A stretch of 64,000 nt of DNA from Halocaridina rubra (taxonomy: Eukaryota > Arthropoda > Malacostraca > Decapoda > Atyidae), in NCBI GenBank assembly GCA_037179515.1, contig JAXCGZ010005721.1, forward strand, positions 62,001 through 126,000, given 5' to 3'. Below the pieces are notes generated by a model, which was not told the DNA's origin, did no database searches, and was given only the letters and a program-made list of their open reading frames with translations. A program made the translations under genes and the position numbers. This document shows positions 45,122-55,069 of the stretch, in pieces; the stretch's first letter is position 1; every line of letters begins with the position of its first letter.

Positions 45122-45866
45122 TGTCGTAAGAAAATGTAATTAAGAAAGTGAAATAGAAATAGCCCACGTGCTGTCAGGGGTACTCAAGTGGTGTAACTGA
45201 TATTTCCCAGTGTGGTTTCCTGGGTAGGATGTGTGTTTACAGAGAAATGACAACAAGAAATATGGTTCAACACATAGGCCTCTAACACATAGGTGCCAGT
45301 TGCCGATAGAGGTCAAAATTGTCAAAAAGTTCAAGTCATTCCCACGAGAGCCAAAAAACCACTATCCACATGCACCTGTGAAAATACACATACAGGCCCT
45401 CCTTGTGGCCAATTGGCCTTCTTGATAGCCACGCCCCTAACACTACATTGAATGGGCGGGCACTTCCTTTGCTCTGGAAGCCTATTGGCAAGGCTGTCCA
45501 AGCCTACCACACCCTGCCATCTTGGTCATACAAGAAAGTAAGAAGCAGACAGAGAAAGAGAGTCTCAGTAAGAATATTTCCGGGGCACAAATAAGATCTT
45601 AGATTTTTATCTTAAGGGGATGGGGAGCTTTGAGGTGTAGAATAACTGTGGAACTAAATAAACTCATGTTAACCAGACGATCATATCTGTTATCACCTCG
45701 CACGCTACCAGATTTCTAATATGAAGAATAATACGACATTAATGTCATTCAGGTGAGATATCAGTTTAAATAATTAAGAACAATAATACGACATTGGCGT
45801 ATTCTGGTGAGATATAACTCTATGAATTCAAGTCTATTATAGTATTAGGAAAAACACCAATACGAA
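45122..45866 (+). mobile_element. 3' LTR of LTR element L1
   Basis: Begins TGTCGTAAGAAAATG like the left LTR and ends ACACCAATACGAA just before the duplicated AGCCC. High similarity to 31301-31973 apart from a ~70 bp segment (around 45340-45415) missing on the left. Contains CACGTG near 45164 and AATAAA near 45657. Confidence 0.92.
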
Positions 45867-45963
45867 AGCCCCCTTTTGGAATCTGCACTTGAAACAGCAC
45901 ATAGTTAAGCTTGAAAAAGTTCAAAGACATGCCACAAAACTGGTGCCATAAATAAACAATCTC
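45867..45963 (+). pseudogene. CR1-like LINE second copy, part B
   Basis: AGCCCCCTTTTGGAATC onward continues part A without loss. It covers the codons for [23 protein letters not shown], aligning with 23076-23171. It stops at CAATCTC where LTR element L2 begins. Confidence 0.92.
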
Positions 45964-46260
45964 ATTCTATTAGTAGTGAAGTTGGTGATAGAGATGCATT
46001 GTAAAATTAACAGTAATTTATTTAGAGATAACTTGAACTTCATTTGTGCCTCAAAGCTCCCATTTCTATAGTTCCTGAGCGTCACTCTTCCTATCCCCTT
46101 AGGGGGAGGCTTCTATCTAGCACGTGAGTTCTGCCCCCAGGAAACTCTGACCCCTAACTGAGAGACACGCTCTACGTATGCTGTCATCTGGCGGCGGGTC
46201 TTCGAGTGCGCACTCTGCCCTCTAGCGGCTATTGGCATCTATATGAGATGCCATCCGACA
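45964..46260 (-). mobile_element. LTR copy A of element L2 (outer, truncated)
   Basis: Matches the LTR at 51771-52095: GTGATAGAGATGCATTG, ACTTGAACTTCATTTGTGCC, CTCTAGCGGCTATTGGC, GAGATGCCATCCGACA. The end next to the LINE lacks the first ~30 bases of the intact copy. Confidence 0.85.
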
Positions 46261-46333
46261 CTCCCCAAACACTATACGACAAATGGTGGCAGCAGGAGGA
46301 TAGAGATGCATCATTCAATTAATAGTAATTTAT
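46261..46333 (-). mobile_element. LTR copy B of L2, first part (interrupted by piggyBac)
   Basis: ATAGAGATGCATCATTC and AGTAATTTAT match the LTR; it breaks at TTAA (46334-46337) and resumes at 48863. Confidence 0.8.
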
Positions 46334-46337
46334 TTAA

Positions 46338-48858
46338 CCCTTTCGCGACTGCCGGGACACATATGTCCCAGCAGAAATTTTAAAAAATCTGGTGGGCCAT
46401 ATATGTCCCAAACACGCGTTGAATTAGATTTAAACTGACCTTTATACGTTCAGCAGCTATTGAAAAATTGTCTCAGTGAAATGTGGCAACTTAGCAACAT
46501 GCTATTGACGGTTAGTTAGCAACAAACAATGGCCGGGTGAGGATGCACAGTGTTCTCTCTCCCATATAGACTTGGTAAGTGGTCAATTTACCATTTATTT
46601 CATGCATAATATTATTATGTATTTATGAATCATTAGTATGTATTATGATAATGAACATATATTGCACAACATGGAAGTAATAGCATAAAATTACGAACTG
46701 GGACACTAGTGTCTCAGTAGATTTTTTCATTGGGAATTTAGTGTCCCATCAGACATTTATGATAGGATTTCATTTTATCGATAATGTTTCAATTATTGCT
46801 GTAAAATACGCAGGAATAGTAACATACTGTATATTATTTGTAGATAACATTTTATGAAGATGACCCATTCAATGGATGATGGTGAAATCTGCAGACTCTT
46901 GGATGAATTCTCTGATCTGAGTGACGATGACTCAGTTGCTGATCCAACCTACGAAAATGAAGCTGACACTATTCCGGAAAGTGAAGAATCTTCTCCAGAA
47001 GATCACCAATCGACAAATGAACAATTATTGCTCGATGCACCAGAGGAGCCACAACCATCACGTTCTGCAGCAGATGAAGAGCCAGCCGAATGGGTAGATA
47101 TTGAAGACTTTCAAGACTTTGAGTCTCGCTTTGAACCTTCACGTAGCAGGCAATGCACTATCAGGAGTGATATATCGAGGAATTCTAGTGCTCTTCAAAT
47201 ATTTTCAAAGCTATTTCCAAGCAGCCTACTTATTCACATTTCAGTGTGCACAAATAAGCGGCTGGAAACCTATGCAAAAAACAAGAAAAAGACAATCACT
47301 CCTACGAATCCTTATGAAATCAAATCACTGCTAGGCTGTGTTCTCGTAATGTGCTTCAGCAGGCTCCCCAACTTGAATTCTTATTGGTCTTCCAAAATAT
47401 CATTGGGCAATGCACTGATCAAAAAGACAATGGCAAGAGATAGGTTCAAGTTACATATGTCAAAACTGTACTTTGCAGAGCCAAACAAACCAGATGATGC
47501 TTCCAAGCTTTATTATGTTGAAGATCTGATCTCACGTTTCAAATTCACATTTCAAAAAGCAAGACAGGACAGCCCATTCCAGAGCATAGATGAATCTGAT
47601 TAAATTCAAAGGAAGAAGCTCCTTGAAACAATATCTCCCACTCAAACCAGTGAAAAGAGGTATAAAGGTTTGGATGAGATGAGACTCTCTCACTGGGTAT
47701 ACGTATGATATGAATATCTATGTTGGGAGAGAGACTGTCGCTCAAGAGGGCACACTAGGACAGCGAGTAGTGAGAACTCTTTGTAACACCATAAAAGAAC
47801 GTGACGTGACTTTAGAATTTGACAGGTTTTTCACGTCTGTTCATCTGATGAATACTCTTTCATTTGCGGCTGTTGGGACTTGCATGAAGAATCGTAAGAA
47901 TGTTCCAAACATGGATGCAGTTTTAGAGCGTGGAGAAGCTCAGTTCTCTGGAAATACTAGAGGAACTTTGGCTGCTTGACACAAAAGAAGTTCTCGTATT
48001 GAGCAATAGTCATACAAATGACATGACAGAAGTAACGAAGAAGCAAAGGGATGGCTCAACATCACACACAGGATGTCCTGAGGCGATTAGTTTCTATCGC
48101 AAGATAATGGGAGGAGTTGACATTGCTGACCAGATGGCTGCTTTGTACGACTTGGATAGGAAATCTCTGAAATGGTGGAAGAAGGTGTTTTATAGGTGTC
48201 TCATGTTCTCGTGTGTCAATGCTTGGGTAATCTACAAGGAGCTCAAACGTCATACACAAAAGCTTCTGCTTGACTTCATCACACCGATCTCTCTGAAGAA
48301 ATGATAGACTGTGGTCAAACCTCAAATCCAAACAAGAGAAGCATACGATGTGGACCGATATCAAAACGGGGCAGAAGCATGGAAAATGTTGGAGTGCATT
48401 TGCCCATCGAAGGTGAAACTCGACGAAGATGCGCAGGGTGCGCTGATAAAAGTATTGAAAAGTGCACAAAGACAATGTGCAGTCACTGTCAAGTACCTTT
48501 TAGTAAATATTGTTTTGCCAGATGCCATTCTTAGGTTTATAATGACAAGTGAAGGAATAAATATATTTTTTTATTATTTTACAATTTTGAATAACGATGG
48601 ATTATTGCTGTTATTGTGCTCATAATAAAGGAAATATGCATTTTTCACATTTGAACTATCCTGTTGGTCACAGCCTACTGGGACACATGATCCCAGTAGA
48701 CATGTCTGCTGGGGAATATGTGTCCCAATGCTATAATTTTTACAATATATACAAATAAATTACTTTTTTATGATAAATCAGTTAATATGTCTGAAATGAA
48801 GCAGATACATCTATTTTTACCTTTCTATTTCAATTACCCGAGAGCCGTCTCGAAAGGG
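46338..48858 (+). mobile_element. piggyBac-family element with exact TTAA duplication
   Basis: TTAA at 46334-46337 and 48859-48862 flank inverted termini CCCTTTCGCGACTGCC (left) and CCCTTTCGAGACGGCT (right, inverted). These are the target site and CCC-type ends of piggyBac elements. Palindromic subterminal motifs of the type GGGACACATATGTCCC occur at both ends (46359, 46399, 46700; 48671, 48712). It carries a decayed transposase (46854-48534). Confidence 0.95.
46854..48534 (+). pseudogene. piggyBac (PGBD4-like) transposase, frameshifted
   Basis: The acidic N terminus MKMTHSMDDGEICRLLDEFS with SDLSDDDSVADP is typical of PGBD proteins. The DDE domain is split: YWSSKISLGNALIKKTMARD, then SIDESD at a stop (47601), near the first catalytic Asp. 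The frame resumes after shifts at about 47600 and 47675 with MNIYVGRETVAQEG and LEFDRFFTSVHLMN (second Asp), shifts again near 47970, then RKIMGGVDIADQMAALYDLD (third Asp) and KKVFYRCLMFSCVNAWV. The C-terminal cysteine-rich finger (CAGCADKSIEKC, CSHCQVPFSKYCFARC, about 48420-48530) sits in another frame. At least four lesions make it dead. Confidence 0.92.
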
Positions 48859-48862
48859 TTAA

Positions 48863-49097
48863 AGATAACTTGAACATCATTTGTGCCTCAAAGCTCCCAT
48901 TTCTATAGTTCCTGAATGTCACTCTACCCGCCCCCTTAGGGGGAGGTTTCTAACTAGCATGTGAGTTCTGCCCCCGGCAAAGTCTGACCCCTAACTGACA
49001 GACACGCTCTACATATGCCGTCCTCTGGTGGCGGGTCTTCGAGTGCGCACTCTGCCCTCTAGCGGCTATTGGCGTCTATATGAGATGCCATTCAACA
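48863..49097 (-). mobile_element. LTR copy B of L2, second part
   Basis: Resumes directly after TTAA with AGATAACTTGAACATC and runs to GAGATGCCATTCAACA. Together with 46261-46333 this makes one LTR interrupted by the piggyBac. Confidence 0.85.
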
Positions 49098-49409
49098 CTC
49101 CCCAAACACTATACGACAACTGGTGGCAGTAGTGGGATAGAGATGCATCGTTCAATAAATAGTAAGCTATTTATAGATAACTTGAACTTCATTTGTGCCT
49201 CAAAGCTCCCATTTCTATAATTCCTGAACATCACTCTACCCGCCCCCTTAGGGGGAGGTTTCTAACTAGCACGTGAGTTCTGCCCCACGCAAAGTCTGAC
49301 CCCTAACTGACAGACACGCTCTACGTATGCCATCCTCTGGTGGCGGGTTTTTGAATGCGCACTCTGCCCACTAGCGGCTAGTGGCGTCTATATGAGATGC
49401 CATCCGACA
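49098..49409 (-). mobile_element. LTR copy C of L2 (3' LTR next to the internal region)
   Basis: Ends GATGCCATCCGACA; on the minus strand it starts TGTCGGATGG immediately after the purine-rich GTAAGAAAAGGAGGTAGTTA (polypurine-tract position). It forms a tandem with copies A and B. Confidence 0.85.
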
Positions 49410-51770
49410 CTGTACTTAACTACCTCCTTTTCTTACTCTTTTTCCTTTTCCTACCCATAAATACTGCTCAATATCTGTCTTCTGGACTTCAAATGGCTAG
49501 ATTTTGCGGGGAGTTTTGCGTGTAGGCGCTGTTCCTCTCCTGTCTCTTCGGTTTCTGGATCGACTTCGTCTCTTTCAAATACAGAAAATGGTTGTGTGAC
49601 ATTCTTGTTGTAAATTCTTGTGAGTTTACACTCCCTTCTTCATGACCAAGCTGAAATAATTGTGGCAAACATTATCATGGCTAAAACTTCAAAGTTTTAT
49701 TTTATCTAATTAGCATATTCTTTCGGACAAATAACGTACATACTGCAGCTAGAAAGAAAAATAAAGAATCATTCAGAGATTCATGTCCTTTATCACTTAA
49801 TATCTCTCTTGGAATTCTAGAAAATCGAATAATAATCTCGTTGGCGAAGTAGGGGACATAAAGAAATTAAAATAAAATTTGCATCACAACCATACCTAGG
49901 CAGGTGAAAATCATTTTCTCACTCCCCATTAAAACTACGCACATATGGCTTGCATTAAGACACGGTGCCGCAGGGGAAGGGTCCTCAGAGACCCTGTCCC
50001 CATCTTACCTCCCAACGGACTTTCCCGCGATGCCACCCACAAGAGCATCCCTCCCATGATACCCCCGATCAGTCACACTTGTTCTCTCTCACACTCATAA
50101 CTCATACTCTCTAAATACTTCCCCTAAAAGATCTGTTTGCAGCACTGCCTTCTTTCCCCGTCACTCTGAAGGAGTGTGTGTAGAACCACGGTCGGCCCAG
50201 GGGTCGCATGAGTGTGTCACCAGTCCCAGGTCCTCCCTATACTCCCAACTACAGTACGTTATGGCGATAACCAAACCCCCCTATCGCAGCACAAGTTACT
50301 CGACTCTTTTCCCGCCTGCATAACGCGAAAATAAAACGCATTGTATCAAACAGTAGAGATCTTAATAATACTGCAAAAGTTTGTTATTCTTCTAAGGATA
50401 TGGCATACACGTATTTAAATATAAAAAAATCAAATCAGTACAATTACTATTACTTTATAATAACGACGTTAGGAGATCGATCGGTCATTCCCGCATTCTT
50501 CTCGCTAAAAATACCTCACTCGAAAAAAGAAAGAGCCTTAAAAGCAGATTCAAGTGTATTTCTCACTAAAATTTGTTCGCTCATTTTGGAGTATATAAAA
50601 GTTCTAGTGCTTATATTCTATTTGTAGACACTGTCACTTTTCGCTTTAAAAAATTAATAAAAAAATGATTTTACACGTAGATTAAATCTTTTTCAATTAA
50701 AATCGATACATTTGCCAGTTTAATAAATAACTTAGGCAATGGTTTGGTTTGGATCCGGTTTTACGTCACGAACTCCCTTTTCAACTAAGGGCTAGGACGG
50801 TTGCCTTCTTGCGAAGGACTTGTTTTGGCAGATGTAATCGTTACCCTGAGTGTATGCCCTTCTTAACCTCAGTTCGTGACCGGGAGCGAACCCTCGACCT
50901 ACCGCCTCAGAGCCACGGATGCTACCATTTTGCCACGGAGACTACATGAACACCCTTCAAACGCAATTACTCATTATATTATTCAAATTATAACAAAAAT
51001 GGAGTTTATTACTGCTTATAGCTATTAGTACAAATCAGCCATGTCAGTAATGGGTACAGAAGTTCTACTTTTATTAATTTACTAAAACCATATTCCCTTT
51101 CAGATGCGGGGTGGCCGAGTCAAAGCAAAACTACAAAGTAAAATGGCGGAGAACTCTGACCTCAATTTTCTTTTGACATTTGTCCCATTACTCACTGGAT
51201 ACAAATCACAAGTACTTAGCTATTTTGGAATGCTGCTTGAAGAACGTCATGGCCACAGGCACTGGAGGAGGGGGTCTTTCTTCTGAACTCGAAGATCTTC
51301 CCGCCGACGTCGTCCTTCTCTCTCGTAAAATCGACGATTCACCATCTTCTTAGTCGGATCCGCCAACAAATAACTCCTGGTAGGGGCGTTTTCTCTCAAA
51401 GCCCTGGTCACAGTGCGGCGCACGGTGATATCCATTGGAGGGCGCTTGCTTCTTCTCCCAGCTGATGTGTCCCAGTCCTCGTGGACGAGGTAGTTTCTAA
51501 ATGCATGGGACAATTCTTACTGCGAAGGACCTTGCCAATACGGGGACGGGGGAGAGGGGTAACTGGTTCTGGTAACTTGATACTGTGAGAGGGGTCAGAG
51601 CTGAGGCTTCACCCTCGACGTCACTGCTTGTAAGCGTCTAGAAGTTTCTTTTGACTCGAACATTTCTTCCAGGGATGCTTTTTATATCTGTTTCTTCTGT
51701 ATTCTTAATTCTTTTTTTCTCTTCGCTGTAGTAACGGCAAAGATGCGTCCTGAAGCTGCCACCAGTTGTT
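49410..51770 (-). mobile_element. Internal region of LTR element L2
   Basis: Minus-strand sequence runs from the primer-site-like TGGTGGCAGC next to the LTR at 51770 to the polypurine tract at 49410. It is homologous along its length to 31974-34355 of L1, including a gag-like piece (RRTVTRALRENAPTRSYLLA, 51510-51250 minus) and a block at 49950-50280 matching 33470-33790. No RT or integrase; about 2.36 kb. A SINE is inserted at 50738-50945. Confidence 0.8.
50738..50945 (-). mobile_element. tRNA-derived SINE
   Basis: On the minus strand it starts GTCTCCGTGGCAAAATGGTA (A-box region), with CATCCGTGGCTCTGAGGC and the B-box GGTTCGCTCCC 50-60 bp on, followed by a non-tRNA tail with GAACTGAGGTTAAGAAGG. 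The homologous position in L1 (about 32955-32985) lacks it, which shows it is an insertion. It is not a functional tRNA gene: the acceptor stem does not close and a long body follows. Confidence 0.75.
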
Positions 51771-52095
51771 GTATATTGTTACTCTAACACTATACTTATT
51801 CTATAGGTAGCGAGGTCGGTGATAGAGATGCATCGTTCAATTGACAGTAATTTATTTAGAGATAACTTGAACTTCATTTGTGCCTCAAAGCTCCTATTTC
51901 TATTATTCCTGAACATCACTCTTCCCTCCCCCCTTAGGGGGAGGTTTCTAACTAGCATGTGAGTTCTGGCCCCGGCAAAGTCTGACCCCTAACTGACAGA
52001 CACGCTCTACGTATGCTGTCCTCTGGTGGCGGGTCTTTGAGTGCACACTCTGTCCTCTAGCTGCTATTGGTGTCTATATGAGATGCCATCCGACA
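51771..52095 (-). mobile_element. LTR copy D of L2 (5' LTR)
   Basis: On the minus strand it reads TGTCGGATGGCATCTC to AATATACAACA (about 325 bp), followed by AC and TGGTGGCAGC. It abuts LINE part C at 52096. Confidence 0.88.
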
Positions 52096-52460
52096 AATTA
52101 GACTTACCATCACTCAAAGCTAGAAGACTGAGGGGGGATATGGTGACAGTCTTTAAATTCCTTCATGGTTATAATAGAGTGGATAGCGATCTATATTTTG
52201 ATATGGCTGGCACTAGAACTAGAGGTCATATTTTGAAGCTTCATAAGAAAACTTCTTTGCAGGATGTAAGGAAGTACTTTTTTAGTGTAAGAGCAGTTAA
52301 TAATTGGAATTCACTAAGTGAGGAGGTAGTTAATGTTACTCAATCCATAGTTTTAAGGACAACTATGATAAGTATCACTAAGTACAAAATGGAACTGATC
52401 AGGAGACGAGAATATATGAGCTTTGGGCTCTTTCCCATAAGCACAATTATGCAATCACAC
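52096..52460 (+). pseudogene. CR1-like LINE second copy, part C (3' end)
   Basis: AATTAGACTTACCATCACTC onward aligns with 23195-23555: [67 protein letters not shown] frameshift lies near 52340. About 22 bases of LINE (GGTTATGATGAGAGGCTGAG region) are missing between parts B and C. It ends in (AC)n. Confidence 0.92.
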
Positions 52461-52472
52461 ACACACACACAC
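52456..52472. repeat. (CA)n at LINE 3' end
   Basis: Eight CA units follow the LINE 3' terminus GCAATCAC, mirroring the (AC)n before part A. Confidence 0.85.
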
Positions 52473-52551
52473 TCAGTATGAATACAGAAAGGTCTTTCTC
52501 TTAAATCAATAGTCTCTAATATCTCCTGGGCACTCCTCCTCTCATACTTAC

Positions 52552-52655
52552 GTTTTCATTCTAAGATTTGTATCTTGCAAGGCAGCATTTACTTGACTAA
52601 GTTCCATCAATTTGGTTTCTCTTGCCTCCAAAATCTCAGAAAGATGAGATAATTT
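52552..52655 (-). CDS. TMF1: TMF1 exon 6 (start of coiled coil)
   Basis: Acceptor GTTTTCAG and donor GAAAAC|GTAAGT bound 104 bp. The product KLSHLSEILEARETKLMELS QVNAALQDTNLRMK shows heptad spacing and the EILEARETKL motif of the TMF1 coiled coil. It ends in phase 2 (AC|A gives Thr). The following intron is 25.1 kb, the longest of the gene, and holds the nested LTR/LINE/piggyBac complex. Confidence 0.92.
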
Positions 52656-52934
52656 CTGAAAACAGAAGTAATGCATAATATACAAAGAACTACTAAAAAT
52701 TTGGTGAATAAGAACGTGCATATGGTTGAATATTGGGCCAAGTTTAAGATTAATTATGGTTTCATAAGGCAAAGTATTGACAAGTTAGGTGAAGCCATGT
52801 ACATCTTTAATTACGACGTGACTTTAAAAAAATTCCTTCCATGCATTTATCAAATATATACAACATAGACACCACTACCACCACTATAAGAGACACAATT
52901 CACAAGTCCATAACAATGCACATTAAATCTTTAC

Positions 52935-53020
52935 CTTCAGAAGCTTATCAATTTCAGGGGAATGAGGTTCAGAGGAGCTCTCGCTTGTCTCCGAAAAATT
53001 TGATTGGTTCCTTCTATGTC
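52935..53020 (-). CDS. TMF1: TMF1 exon 5
   Basis: This 86 bp exon lies between acceptor ATTTTTACAG and donor CTGAAG|GTAAAG. It encodes HRRNQSNFSETSESSSEPHS then PEIDKLLK. It leads directly into the coiled coil begun in exon 6 and ends exactly on a codon boundary. Confidence 0.88.
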
Positions 53021-53159
53021 CTGTAAAAATACACATAATCTTAATGCCCTTGTATTCCAAGTATTAAAGGAGAATAGTCAAAAGGTTCCTTATATTGCAG
53101 AGTAATGTTGCAGCCTTATTGTAAAAGGGATTTTCTAGAAGTATCCATGTCAAAAAAGG

Positions 53160-53710
53160 ATATAACTTCATATTCTTTTTAGCATGTTCAAGCCCTATCT
53201 AAGGCTTATGGACTAACTGACCTGGAAGCTTTCTTCTAACACCTGTTCTCTGCCTCAACACCTTATTTTTCACTCAATTTATTTTTGGCACACTTATTAT
53301 ATTTCAATTTGTTCTTTTCAAAATTTCTTGCATTCCATGTCCCTGCTCCATACAATGTTGTGGACACTATAGCTCCTTCATATAACCTTCTCTTTGTATT
53401 AATTCTTAATACCTATTTCTCATCCCACATACACATTTATTCACCTCTATCACACTGCTCCTCACCTCTACATCCAATAGTCCATTCACTAATATCTCAC
53501 TACTTTACTTTTACCACCAAATATATGTAACCTCCTTCTTTCATACTCTTACAGATTCTGTTACTGACTGCTCCAGTGCCATGTCATCTGCAAATAGCAA
53601 TTGAACAGTTTTCCATAACCTTCCATTTTCACCAACTAATTCCAAACCTTCGCCTAGCACTGTTACTTATTTTCCTTACCACCATACCCATTTACGTACT
53701 GCATCTTTCT
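53160..53710 (-). pseudogene. Old RTE LINE copy, RT C-terminal part
   Basis: On the minus strand QLLFADDMALEQSVTESV (about 53600-53545) is the RTE active-site region, and LYEGAIVSTTLYGAGTWNA (about 53385-53330) is the usual 'lYegvvvPtalYGaEtW' motif. Many stops. It is the 3' part of a decayed element whose endonuclease lies at 54636-54890 and 58516-58700. Confidence 0.75.
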
Positions 53711-54245
53711 TTCTTTCCTCCCACAGGTAGGCTTTTTAGCCTGTCAGTGCAGAGCATCTTCTTCCATTGATGCTCCTATTGGGTTCACGTGCAGAGAAAT
53801 ACAATGTTTGGCTTGTAAGGCCTGTCAACATCAGTTTTTGGTCTACGGCTCTCAAAAATTTAAGAGCTGCCCTCATCTGCCACCTGAGGGACGCGCCCAG
53901 TACTGCAAAACCAAGACAACATTACATAGAACTGACACAACCCGACATTCACCTCAAACCAAACACTCATCGTTCTCAACTCACACACACACACTCTAAC
54001 TAACTCTTACCTACATTTAGTCCACTAGCAACTGCCCATCTGCCTCTTTCGCTCTAACCTCTTTACCAGACACACTCTCACCTTTATCTTGTCCACTAGC
54101 AACTGCTCATATGCTAATATCACCCTCTGCTGCCTACCATACTCACTCTCAACTTACCGTGTCCACTAGCGATAGCCCATCTGCTACTTTCACCCTCTCT
54201 TCCGTTAATGACTCGCCTCTTCACATTCCTTACACTTCCCTCTTA
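53711..54245 (+). other. Unassigned Cys/Ser/Thr-rich segment, possibly LINE ORF1
   Basis: The plus strand near 53780-53910 reads TCREIQCLACKACQHQF and KFKSCPHLPPEGRAQYC, a possible zinc-binding cluster. Ser/Thr-rich repeats with TCCACTAGCAACTGC follow (about 54022, 54090, 54160). Position upstream of the plus-strand LINE suggests a displaced ORF1, but this is weak. Confidence 0.3.
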
Positions 54246-54389
54246 TATATCTTCATCCCTATCAAACTTCTCAGACAAACACCAATCCCCACCTTACATA
54301 AGCTCCTCTTTTTCTCTCTCACAATGCACTTTGTAAATTGGTCTTTTTTTACACTATACTTCTTATTTGCCTTCACAATTGCTCTTTAC

Positions 54390-55050
54390 AACCAACCATA
54401 CCTCATATGCTTGCTTTTTTGCCACAGCTATGGTCACCTCTTTATTCCCTCATTCACTTCCTTTCCTTCTGCTTTTCCTCCACGGGTCTCATTCCATGCA
54501 CTATTCTCTCACACAAAAGCTTCATCCTCAAAACACTTCCATTCTTTTTCCATTCTCTACTCCACCTTCTCTATTAATACATTCCACAAAATTCCTCAAA
54601 ACTGCCTAACTAAGCATTTCTCTTACATCTTCACTTCATTTTCTCAATCTATTTTTCTCTCTCATTCTTCCTTCCACCAGATAATGGTCACACATTCCAT
54701 CATTCTCTCCTCTCAACACGTTCACTTCCAATACGCTTCCACTCACCATCTTATTAACATCATATTCCATTATTTCTCTGTTAATTACTCTTTCACTTTC
54801 TACTATGACCCACATCCATTTATGCACATTTTTAATTTTAAACAAAGTATTAGCATTCATCAACTCTCTCTCAATACACAGCCGTTTCATTTTTTCTCCA
54901 CTCTAATTTCTTCTGAGCACACAATACATCCCCAATATACCATTCACTGTTCATCTACTCCAGCATTCATATATCCCATCTCTTTATTCCAAAGTCTTCT
55001 AAACACTCATTCGTATAATTTCAAAACTCCTTCCTTCCTCCTCACTTCCC
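54390..55050 (-). pseudogene. Old RTE LINE copy, endonuclease and linker
   Basis: On the minus strand RLCIERELMNANTLFKIKNV, HKWMWVIVESERVI and MCDHYLVEGRMR line up with the endonuclease of RTE unit 3 (LLDMCVKQELVIGNSFFKK, HTWMRVANGRV, MSDHFLVEA). It is decayed and separated from the endonuclease N terminus (58516-58700) by the inserted LINE. Confidence 0.7.
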
Positions 55051-55069
55051 TCACTACAAGGGCCATTTC

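Noticed and set aside
46284..46300. TGGTGGCAGCAG next to the LTRs as a plus-strand primer binding site
   Set aside because: It aligns with the ordinary LTR sequence GGTAGCGAGGTCGGTGATAG of copy D and has the wrong orientation for L2, so the resemblance is probably chance.
50738..50945. Possible functional tRNA gene
   Set aside because: A and B boxes are present but the acceptor stem does not pair, the body is long and the sequence is an insertion absent from the paralogue; a SINE fits better.
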